Below the pieces are notes generated by a model. The model did no database searches. It was not told where the DNA came from and worked only from the letters and a program-made list of their open reading frames with translations. Of a stretch of DNA of 6,517 nucleotides, positions 1 through 5,099 are shown piece by piece. Within the stretch, counting starts at the first letter, position 1, and each line of letters starts with the position of its first letter. The position numbers and the translations under genes are program-made. The DNA lies in assembly GCA_002702965.1 (NCBI GenBank), contig PADE01000207.1:7429-13945 (forward strand), in the 5' to 3' direction. The stretch comes from Planctomycetaceae bacterium. Lineage in GTDB: Bacteria; Planctomycetota; Planctomycetia; Pirellulales; Pirellulaceae.

Positions 1-169
1 CCTCATTCACGCCCTTGCATGCCCTGTTTTAGCGTGACTTCGGGAGGCCGTTTCCCGAAAACCACGGGTAGGTCTTTGCATTTTTTGGGCCCAGAGCGTA
101 AGCTGTTGTGGACGTACAAGTGGACTACGTTTGCAAGCGAAGTGTTTCGTGTCGAAGGAGGAATATTCG
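1..169. other. Upstream region of the first selenoprotein gene
   Basis: No gene is recognised. A 7-bp perfect hairpin TTCGGGA/TCCCGAA (39-45 with 53-59, 7-nt loop) is present but has no T-tract on either strand; it may be the tail of an upstream transcript or a leader structure. No consensus promoter is evident, though one for the gene at 170 is expected between about 60 and 150. Confidence 0.4.
155..162 (+). promoter_or_regulatory. Shine-Dalgarno that fixes the start of the first selenoprotein gene
   Basis: AAGGAGGA lies 7 nt before the ATG at 170. It favours that ATG over the in-frame TTG at 131, which would only add a charged extension in front of an otherwise ordinary signal peptide. Confidence 0.85.
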
Positions 170-724
170 ATGAAGAGAGTGACCGTGTCGTCGCTCGCGA
201 TGCTGGCGGTGTCATTGGGGACCGCGGCGTTTGCGGCCGACTTTAAATCGGGTTTACAGGTCGGTGGTTTTGCCACCGCCTACAATGTGAAAGACTGTAC
301 GGGGCCAGCAAAGGGTAAGACCCTTTGCTACCGCTGACGGTACAGCGCTCGTCCGGTGGTCAATATCTTCACCCGGAAGATCACCGACGAATTGACCAGT
401 TTGGTCAAGCAAATGGACAGCGTAGTTGGCAAGAACCGTAAGGGCCGGATGGCTGGCTTCGTGGTGTTGTTAACCGACGATCCCGATGAGGCAGAGGAAC
501 AGCTGGTTGCCTTTGCCAAGAAGCACAAAATCAAGAACCTGCCGTTGACGGTCTTCGATGGTTTAGCTGGCCCGCCCGCGTACAAGATCGCCAAAGACGC
601 CGAAGTGACGGTGTTGATGTGGAAGCGCGCTCGCGTTCAGGCGAATCACGCCTATCAGGCTGGCAAACTCAACGCGAAGGAAGTGAAGCTTGTCCTCGGC
701 AGCACGAAAAAGATTCTTCCCTAG
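170..724 (+). CDS. Secreted thioredoxin-like selenoprotein, CxxU motif (TGA read as Sec)
   Basis: Read through one TGA, this gene encodes 184 residues. Residues 1-23 form a signal peptide (K2, R3, hydrophobic core, AFAA before D24), so the product is exported. The mature part begins DFKSGLQVGG and reaches C53-Y54-R55-TGA56, followed by ARPVVNIFTR. From memory, planctomycete relatives of this thioredoxin-like family have CYRC at this place followed by a basic stretch and RPVV, so the TGA sits exactly on the second cysteine of a CxxC redox pair. After the TGA the frame stays open for 128 codons with conserved-looking segments (GPPAYKIAKDAEVTVLMW, QANHAYQAGKL) and ends at TAG. This argues against a pseudogene. 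C43 is an extra cysteine. A hairpin 14 nt after the TGA fits a bacterial SECIS. The gene is probably monocistronic, with an intrinsic terminator 40 nt past its stop. The biochemical role is unknown; a periplasmic thiol/selenol oxidoreductase is inferred. Standard gene finders would report a 55-residue fragment and a separate downstream ORF from 356. Confidence 0.85.
335..337 (+). other. In-frame TGA, predicted selenocysteine codon (Sec56)
   Basis: The TGA is in frame with the ATG at 170 and with the open frame up to 722. It replaces the second Cys of the CYRC-type motif. TGA is not a generally reassigned codon here: the cytochrome gene ends with TGA at 2706-2708, and the small membrane gene ends with TGA at 4655-4657. 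Confidence 0.83.
352..377 (+). promoter_or_regulatory. Candidate bacterial SECIS hairpin for Sec56
   Basis: T352-G358 pairs with C370-A377 (seven pairs, one bulged C), leaving an 11-nt apical loop that starts with G (359-369). The loop starts 21 nt after the TGA. Known bacterial SECIS elements have a G in the first loop positions and a loop roughly 16-37 nt from the UGA, so position and form fit. A second short hairpin (332-336 with 343-347) includes the TGA itself and could be part of a lower stem. Folding was done by eye only. Confidence 0.5.
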
Positions 725-763
725 GAAGGTTTTTTGTAGTGTGGTTGAGATATTCCGACAAAG

Positions 764-798
764 CCCGCTTTTCACATCGGTGGAAAGCGGGTTTTTTT
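764..798 (+). terminator. Strong intrinsic terminator after the first selenoprotein gene
   Basis: A 12-bp stem (764-775 with 780-791, one T-G wobble) with a 4-nt loop (ATCG) is followed by seven T residues (792-798). This is a textbook Rho-independent terminator. It lies 36 nt before the GTG of the cytochrome gene, so that gene needs either read-through or a promoter overlapping this stretch. Confidence 0.93.
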
Positions 799-833
799 GA
801 TTTCCCAAGAATCCTTTGCTGTAAGGCGATCCG

Positions 834-2708
834 GTGATTTTGACGATCCTGAAATCCGCTCGCTGTTGGTTGTTTCGTCGCCGTTGGCTGGCGTGTTGTC
901 TCGGTCTTTCGATGGTTTCCCCCGCATCGGCCGGGTCGTCCAATAGTCTGATGGACGTCTCCGCCGACGGTCGTTTGCTGGCCTGCTCGAACCGCGACAG
1001 TGGAACATTAACGATCGTTGACTTGCGGAGCCACCACGCGGTACGGGAAGTACCGGTTGGAGCGAAGCCGGAGGGCGTTTCTTTCATCGGTGATTCGCAC
1101 CGTGTCGCCGTCGCGGCTTACGCAGAGGATGCTGTGGTGTTGATCGATGCGGATTCAGGCGCGCTGCTCCACCGCACGGCGGTTTTTGATGAGCCGTATG
1201 GGGTTGTTAGCGATCGTGCGGGCAAACGCGTCTATGTCACGCTCGATTACCCCGGCCGCGTCGTTGAGATCGATGCCGCGTCAGGGAAATTGGTCCGCGA
1301 GCTGCAAGTGGGTCGTTTTCTGCGGGGAATTGCGATCACACCCGACCAGCGTCGGCTGCTAGTGACCGAGTACTATACGACCCGCATCCAGTCGATCGAC
1401 CTTGCAACCGGCGAGGTCAACGACCAGTGGACGGGGGCGCGCACCGACAACTTATCGCGCCAAATTGTGGTGCATCCGAACCGTCCCAAAGCATATTTTC
1501 CCCACTTGCGTTCTCGCGTGAAGGCGGTCCACGGAGAGGGGTCTATTTTTCCGTACCTTTCTGTGGTCGACACCGTTCCCGGACCGGAACGTCGTCGAAA
1601 ACGGATTCCCATGGATGCGTTCCTGGGCAACTTGGTCACGTCGAATCCCTGGGAAGTGGCACTGTCGCACGATGGACGACAGGTGTACATCGTTTTCAGC
1701 GGTACCAACGATTTGTTCGCTTGCCGGGAACTCGACGACAACTATCGCGAGATCGAATTCCGCAAGCATCTACAACTGGGCCACAATCCACGAGCGGTAC
1801 GCGTTTCGCCAGACAACAAGACGGTGTACGTCTACAACGCGCTCGATTTCAATGTGGTGGCTTACGACACCGAGAAGCTCGAGGTCGTGGCGACGATCCC
1901 CGTGTGCGAGAACCCGCTCGGCGAACAGATTTTGGAGGGCAAAGTGCTGTTTTACTCAGCGCTCCAGCCGATGGTCGGGAGACGTTGGATTTCTTGTTCC
2001 AGTTGCCATCCCGACGGCGACGCGGACGGTCGTACTTGGCACAATCCAGAAGGGCTGCGCAATACGCAGTCCTTCGCCGGGATGGCCTGGACGCACCCGA
2101 TCCACTGGTCGGCTGATCGCGATGAAGTTCAGGATTTCGAGCACACGATTCGCGGCAAGCTGATGCAGGGGCGCGGTCTGATTTCGGGAGAGGTTCGCCC
2201 CCAACTGGGAGAACCGAACAGCGGTCTTTCAGCGTCGTTGGATGCCCTGGCGGCCTATTCGAATTCGCACAAGTTTACCCTCAGTCCTTATGCGAGCGGC
2301 GGTCTCAATGCGGCAGCGCGGCGGGGCCAGGCCTTATTCGCGTCGCGGGAAACGAATTGTGCGAGCTGCCATAGCGGACCATTCTACAGTGATTCTAGAC
2401 CGCGCCAGCCAAAGGCCATTGTGCGGCACGACGTGGGGACTGGCAAAGACGATGAGACCGAGAAAATGGGCCCCGAGTACGACACCCCCACATTGCTCGG
2501 GCTGTACCGCACGGCCCCTTACTTGCATCACGGTAGGGCCGTCAGTTTGCGGGATGTGTTGACGACGTTTAACCGTGATGATCACCACGGCCGGACGAGT
2601 CATCTGACCGGTCGACAAATCGATGACGTGGTCGAGTTTCTCAAGGCGTTGCCCTATCAAGATCCGGAAATTGAAGCGTCCCAGCTGGGACTGGAAAAGG
2701 TGCGCTGA
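834..2708 (+). CDS. Beta-propeller / di-haem cytochrome c peroxidase (MauG-like) fusion
   Basis: The product has 624 residues. Residues 1 to about 33 form a signal peptide (basic RRRW, then LACCLGLSM, then SPASA), so it is exported. Residues about 35-355 carry repeated YVTN/Lactonase-type propeller blades (segments such as SADGRLLACSNRDSGTLTIV and SPDNKTVYVYNALDFNVVAY). Residues about 370-610 are a di-haem peroxidase module: haem sites C388-S-S-C391-H392 and C509-A-S-C512-H513, and the family segment TPTLLGLYRTAPYLHHG near 551-567, which normally borders the high-potential haem. Family knowledge points to peroxide reduction or MauG-like oxidation using c-type haems in the periplasm; the actual substrate is unknown. 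The GTG start at 834 is chosen because AAGG (823-826) precedes it by 7 nt and it gives a complete signal peptide. The stop overlaps the next gene's ATG (TGATG), implying translational coupling with the Sec-lipoprotein. Covalent haem attachment needs reduced CxxCH thiols, which makes a thioredoxin-like partner plausible but unproven. Confidence 0.92.
   Translation: MILTILKSARCWLFRRRWLACCLGLSMVSPASAGSSNSLMDVSADGRLLACSNRDSGTLTIVDLRSHHAVREVPVGAKPEGVSFIGDSHRVAVAAYAEDAVVLIDADSGALLHRTAVFDEPYGVVSDRAGKRVYVTLDYPGRVVEIDAASGKLVRELQVGRFLRGIAITPDQRRLLVTEYYTTRIQSIDLATGEVNDQWTGARTDNLSRQIVVHPNRPKAYFPHLRSRVKAVHGEGSIFPYLSVVDTVPGPERRRKRIPMDAFLGNLVTSNPWEVALSHDGRQVYIVFSGTNDLFACRELDDNYREIEFRKHLQLGHNPRAVRVSPDNKTVYVYNALDFNVVAYDTEKLEVVATIPVCENPLGEQILEGKVLFYSALQPMVGRRWISCSSCHPDGDADGRTWHNPEGLRNTQSFAGMAWTHPIHWSADRDEVQDFEHTIRGKLMQGRGLISGEVRPQLGEPNSGLSASLDALAAYSNSHKFTLSPYASGGLNAAARRGQALFASRETNCASCHSGPFYSDSRPRQPKAIVRHDVGTGKDDETEKMGPEYDTPTLLGLYRTAPYLHHGRAVSLRDVLTTFNRDDHHGRTSHLTGRQIDDVVEFLKALPYQDPEIEASQLGLEKVR
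2695..2700 (+). promoter_or_regulatory. Shine-Dalgarno of the Sec-lipoprotein inside the cytochrome gene end
   Basis: AAAAGG lies 7 nt before the ATG at 2708, inside the last codons of the cytochrome gene. Together with the TGATG overlap it supports the start choice and coupled translation. Confidence 0.7.
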
Positions 2709-3241
2709 TGGCAGATGCCCGTTGGACGGTGCTTGGTTTGCTGCTGTTGGCCGGTTGTAGCGGCGGGCAACCGGCCGTGGAAGTCGGATCCTGGGATGAC
2801 ACCGAGCGGCGCATCGCTCAATACGTGGGAAAAGTCGTCGTGGTCGATCTGTGGGCCAAGTGGTGAACCGAGTGCGTGCGGGAGTTTCCCGGGCTTGTGC
2901 AGTTGCACAACCAGTATCAAAACCAGGTCGTGTGCTTGAGTTTCAACATGGACTTCGACGGTGGCAGCGAAGCTCCTCGGGCTTCACAATTGGAAGATGT
3001 GCGCACGTTTGCGGTCAGCCGTCAGGCTCGGTTTACCCACATTGTCTCTAGCGATGTGGATACGGCGATCTACGAAAAATTGAATTTGGCAAGCATTCCC
3101 GCGGTGTTGGTTTACGGTCCAGACGGAAAACTCAGCAAGCGTTTCGACAACGAGTCAGCCCAATACGGCGATGGTGGTTTTAGTTACCAGGACGATATTA
3201 TCCCTTATGTTCGCGCGTTGTTGGAACTTCGCAAAGGGTAG
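2708..3241 (+). CDS. TlpA/thioredoxin-like lipoprotein, UxxC selenoprotein (TGA read as Sec)
   Basis: Read through one TGA, the gene encodes 177 residues. Residues 1-17 form a lipoprotein signal (TVLGLLLLAGC, lipobox LAGC with C17), so the protein is lipid-anchored outside the cytoplasmic membrane. The thioredoxin fold begins near residue 24: beta strand VVVVDLWAKW (43-52), then TGA53-T-E-C56, then VREFPGLVQLHNQY. Thioredoxin and TlpA proteins have WCxxC here, so the TGA takes the place of the N-terminal, nucleophilic cysteine and gives UxxC. The cis-proline loop is recognisable in LASIPAVLVYGPDGK, and the frame runs intact to TAG at 3239-3241. The role inferred from the family is thiol-disulfide exchange in the periplasm, perhaps keeping the neighbouring di-haem protein or its substrate reduced. 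It overlaps the cytochrome gene by one base (TGATG). Without Sec decoding only a 52-residue stub or an ORF from the GTG at 2876 would be called, missing the active site. Confidence 0.88.
2864..2866 (+). other. In-frame TGA, predicted selenocysteine codon (Sec53)
   Basis: The TGA follows TGG (W52) and precedes ACC-GAG-TGC (T, E, C56), so it occupies the first Cys position of the thioredoxin WCxxC motif. The frame is open on both sides from the ATG at 2708 to the TAG at 3239. Tryptophan is encoded by TGG nearby, which excludes TGA as a Trp codon. Confidence 0.88.
2879..2891 (+). promoter_or_regulatory. Candidate bacterial SECIS hairpin for Sec53 (proximal)
   Basis: CGGGA (2879-2883) pairs with TCCCG (2887-2891) around a 3-nt loop GTT that begins with G. 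The stem starts 13 nt and the loop 18 nt after the TGA, similar in spacing to the E. coli fdhF element. A neighbouring hairpin (2895-2910) is an alternative. Folded by eye. Confidence 0.45.
2895..2910 (+). promoter_or_regulatory. Alternative distal SECIS-like hairpin for Sec53
   Basis: TTGTGC pairs perfectly with GCACAA around the loop AGTT, which has G in its second position. The loop begins 35 nt after the TGA, at the far end of the range seen for bacterial SECIS. It may be the true element, a stacking partner of the proximal hairpin, or a coincidence of coding sequence. Confidence 0.35.
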
Positions 3242-3263
3242 CGACTCTCTTTATCTGGGATAC

Positions 3264-3282
3264 CCCGCAAAGTTTTCGCGGG
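3264..3282. terminator. Possible weak terminator hairpin between convergent genes
   Basis: CCCGC (3264-3268) pairs with GCGGG (3278-3282) around a 9-nt loop, in the 75-bp gap between the converging ends of the Sec-lipoprotein gene and miaE. No T-tract follows on either strand, so intrinsic termination is uncertain. Confidence 0.35.
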
Positions 3283-3316
3283 CTCGACCCCGACAACCAC
3301 CGGGCGACCAAAACGC

Positions 3317-3892
3317 CTAACTGTGCATTCTGGGGAGTGGGTGCCCTGCCAGCACAATGCGCGCTTCTTCACAGCCTAGCGTAACGAGACGTGATTCAAC
3401 CTCGTCGCTGGTTGCGTACCCCTTTGCCAGACGAATGTAGATTGCGTGATGTCTCGCTTCGGACTCAAACAGACTCCCATAGAAGTCAGCCAGTTCACTA
3501 TCTCGCAGATGATCGCGCAAGATGCCGAATCTCTCACACGAGCGGGCTTCGATGAGTCCGGCCACCAGCAACCGATCGACGGCCCGTTGTGGTTCGGTAC
3601 GATCGACCAGCGTATTCAACCGGCGTCCGTAGTCCCCGGGTCGCAATCGGCGAAAACGAATTCCGCGCATTTTGAGTAACGCGCAGACGGCTTCAAAGTG
3701 CTCCAGTTCTTCCCGGACGATGCGGACCATTTCGGCGCATAGATCTTCATTGTCGATATAGGTGGAAAGCAGGTTCATCGCGACACCGGCCGCTTTGCGT
3801 TCACAGTGGGCGTGATCGACGAGCAACAGGTCCAGATGCGGTAGAACTTGTTCCAGCCACCTGGAGGGAGTTTCTGATTGGAGGTTCAGCAT
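3317..3892 (-). CDS. miaE: MiaE, tRNA-(2-methylthio-N6-isopentenyladenosine) hydroxylase
   Basis: MiaE is an oxygen-dependent, ferritin-like di-iron enzyme that hydroxylates the isopentenyl group of ms2i6A37 in tRNAs reading U-starting codons. With the start at 3892 the product has 191 residues, somewhat shorter than the enterobacterial protein. All six expected iron ligands are visible: E31 in HCERKA, E62 and H65 in EELEHF, E115 in IEARSCERF, and E145 and H148 in SEARHH. The segment IEARSCERF...FYGSLFESEARHH closely matches my memory of the Salmonella enzyme, while an insertion present there between the first two helices is absent. The start is uncertain: ATG at 3892 aligns with the conserved LNLQ..TPSRWL beginning but has a weak Shine-Dalgarno; an in-frame ATG at 3922 would add ten residues. 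It is convergent with the redox operon and shows no obvious link to it. Confidence 0.92.
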   Translation of the reverse strand: MLNLQSETPSRWLEQVLPHLDLLLVDHAHCERKAAGVAMNLLSTYIDNEDLCAEMVRIVREELEHFEAVCALLKMRGIRFRRLRPGDYGRRLNTLVDRTEPQRAVDRLLVAGLIEARSCERFGILRDHLRDSELADFYGSLFESEARHHAIYIRLAKGYATSDEVESRLVTLGCEEARIVLAGHPLPRMHS

Positions 3893-4114
3893 GCTTTCAT
3901 GATAGGGCTTCGACGCGCACATCGGCAATCTCGAGGCGCGTCCTTCGGCTGGCCTGATGGTCATAAAATGGGGCCGATCGTTGCCAATCAGGTGCGGCAA
4001 AAAACTCCGCAAACGGTTGACGGCCGCCGTATCCTGGTCGCCAGCGAGAGGGCGCGCCGACCAGAACTCGCCGCAGTGGTGCGTGTCGGTCGCCAGACGG
4101 ACTCAGCTGACCTG
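3893..4114. other. Intergenic stretch upstream of miaE, no gene recognised
   Basis: The miaE frame stays open up to 4012, but this extension (rich in R, P, H) looks non-coding. A 6-bp inverted repeat TGGTCG/CGACCA (4035-4040, 4058-4063) could form a hairpin on either strand, with no T-tract. No promoter elements stand out. The miaE promoter, if separate from the upstream genes, should lie here. Confidence 0.4.
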
Positions 4115-4165
4115 TTTAGTCCGGCTGCATTTTTAGTCCGGCTGCATTTTTAGTCCGGCTGCATT
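4115..4165. repeat. Perfect 3 x 17-bp tandem repeat over a stop codon
   Basis: The unit TTTAGTCCGGCTGCATT occurs three times head to tail without a mismatch (4115-4131, 4132-4148, 4149-4165). Read on the minus strand, the copy at 4149-4165 encodes the last residues MQPD and the TAA stop of the small membrane gene, and the other two copies repeat that end downstream. Because 17 is not a multiple of three and each copy carries the stop, copy gain does not alter the protein. Replication slippage is the likely origin. Confidence 0.95.
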
Positions 4166-4431
4166 GCGAGACTTTGAAGCACGGTTACAGCGCCTGCGGA
4201 CATCAACGCCCAGCCCAGCCACTCGGGTGGTCGGACGACGCGATTGGGAACGACGTTGGCGGCCAGGAATGGTTCTCGCAACGCCGCCCGCACAGGACGG
4301 GTTTCTACACGCTGCGCGAAGAAACGAGTGCTCTCCTTGGTCAGCACCAACGAATCCACCCAATGGAATTGTATGCCGAGGGCGAGTACGACCAGACCCA
4401 GCGTCAACGTTTGGTTGCGGGTGAGTTTCAT
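4150..4431 (-). CDS. Small two-segment membrane protein, unknown function
   Basis: The product has 93 residues and is not recognised. Residues about 8-25 (LTLGLVVLALGIQFHWV) and 71-90 (WLGWALMSAGAVTVLQSLAM) look like membrane segments, separated by a basic loop of about 45 residues (RVETRPVRAALREP). The start at 4431 is chosen because GGAG (complement of 4440-4443) lies 8 nt upstream. The C-terminal codons and the stop lie in the last copy of the 17-bp tandem repeat. It shares strand with the next small membrane gene upstream, 223 bp away, so co-transcription is possible but not shown. Confidence 0.72.
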   Translation of the reverse strand: MKLTRNQTLTLGLVVLALGIQFHWVDSLVLTKESTRFFAQRVETRPVRAALREPFLAANVVPNRVVRPPEWLGWALMSAGAVTVLQSLAMQPD

Positions 4432-4439
4432 GCCCAGTT

Positions 4440-4443
4440 CTCC
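4440..4443 (-). promoter_or_regulatory. Shine-Dalgarno deciding the start of the small membrane gene
   Basis: GGAG on the minus strand, 8 nt before the ATG at 4431. It disfavours the longer reading that begins at 4464. Confidence 0.6.
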
Positions 4444-4464
4444 GCACAGAAAGCGATGTCCCAC

Positions 4465-4654
4465 CGAGATCCCCGTAGCGGCACGACGATGGCGCGAGCG
4501 TTTATCTCGAAGATCGACCGTGCTCGATAGCTACCTGGAAAGAATCAACGCGACGCGCGGTTGTAGTAATTCTCGCGACCGAGACCCCGTGAGACTTCAC
4601 CGGACACGCTCTTCCTAATGGGATCGAGAAGCCGTACCGGCTGGAGAACCTGTG
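4465..4654. other. Gap between the two small membrane genes, nothing recognised
   Basis: The 190 bp contain only short, low-quality reading frames. A small imperfect hairpin AGCCG-TAC-CGGCT (4630-4642), without a T-tract, lies just past the stop of the upstream small gene and could be a weak 3' end. Confidence 0.4.
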
Positions 4655-4957
4655 TCAGTTGCTCCGGTTGCTTCGTAGCGGTTTGAACACGTTGTCCATG
4701 AGCGAGTTCTCGGTGCGAATCAACTCGCTGCGGTTGGCTTTTGTGAGGGCCGATTTGAGTGCCTCGTGTCGATTCCACTCTTGCGCGTCAAAATCACGGA
4801 TGTCTACGTAGGCGTCGTCAAATTCTGCGGAGAGTTTCCTGACGAAGATGATCCCATCCAAGCCATCGCCGGCTCGCACTACATGGTACTTCAGGCTCGT
4901 AAAGACGAGGGCGCCCCCGCACGCGGCTCCGACCAGGAACGTGGTAACCCGGGACAT
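4655..4957 (-). CDS. Small membrane-anchored protein, probably conserved in planctomycetes
   Basis: The product has 100 residues. Residues about 4-22 (VTTFLVGAACGGALVFTSL) form an N-terminal membrane anchor or uncleaved signal, followed by YHVVRAGDGL and a hydrophilic, probably periplasmic region with the segment DDAYVDIRDFDAQEWNRH and a charged, helix-prone end. I recall planctomycete hypothetical proteins with a similar anchor-YHVVRA-DG...YVDIR..D...W layout, but no function is known to me. The ATG at 4957 is preferred to the GTG at 4963 because GAGAG (complement of 4965-4969) lies 7 nt upstream of it. It is transcribed divergently from the transporter gene. Confidence 0.75.
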   Translation of the reverse strand: MSRVTTFLVGAACGGALVFTSLKYHVVRAGDGLDGIIFVRKLSAEFDDAYVDIRDFDAQEWNRHEALKSALTKANRSELIRTENSLMDNVFKPLRSNRSN

Positions 4958-5099
4958 GAACACACTCTCATTGACACGGTAGTGGAATCAGAGAGACTTT
5001 ATCGGTAACAGGCCAAGCGGGACAATATGAATTGTCTGCTCATCGATAAATGTCTCCGGGGTTCTCGCCGACTCTTACTCCGTCAACCACCGAAGTGGC
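4958..5099. promoter_or_regulatory. Divergent promoter region
   Basis: This 142-bp gap separates the minus-strand small membrane gene from the plus-strand transporter, so promoters for both should lie here. On the plus strand TTGACA (4971-4976) matches a -35 consensus, but the best -10 at about 18 bp (CTTTAT, 4995-5000) is poor. No convincing minus-strand promoter is visible. Confidence 0.4.
5021..5036. repeat. Perfect inverted repeat, possible operator
   Basis: GACAAT-ATGA-ATTGTC is a 6-bp inverted repeat with a 4-bp spacer, 63 bp before the transporter start. Its dyad form and place in a divergent intergenic region fit a regulator-binding site, but no regulator gene is nearby. Confidence 0.4.

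Noticed and set aside
39..59. Intrinsic terminator at the left edge
   Set aside because: The 7-bp hairpin is real, but no T-tract follows on either strand.
170..724. Nonsense-mutated pseudogene or frameshift
   Set aside because: There is one TGA, no frame change, a good Shine-Dalgarno and a long conserved-looking downstream frame. The same event at a redox Cys in a second nearby gene makes random decay unlikely, though a sequencing error at each site cannot be excluded from sequence alone.
563..1087. Minus-strand open frame of 174 codons
   Set aside because: It lies opposite the first selenoprotein gene end, the terminator and the cytochrome start; its composition is low-complexity S/R/T-rich and shows no family resemblance.
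1427..2116. Plus-strand open frame of 229 codons inside the cytochrome gene
   Set aside because: It is an alternate-frame shadow of the propeller/di-haem gene, rich in R, G and S, without its own ribosome site.
335..2866. General reassignment of TGA to Trp or Gly (genetic code 4 or 25)
   Set aside because: TGA ends the cytochrome gene (2706-2708) and the small membrane gene (4655-4657), Trp is encoded by TGG throughout, and the two internal TGAs both fall on redox-Cys positions.
4115..4165. CRISPR array
   Set aside because: The three units are directly adjacent with no spacers, and the unit is only 17 bp.
4545..4778. Minus-strand open frame of 77 codons overlapping the small membrane gene
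   Set aside because: It is in another frame across the 3' half of the 4655-4957 gene, without a ribosome site or recognisable sequence.
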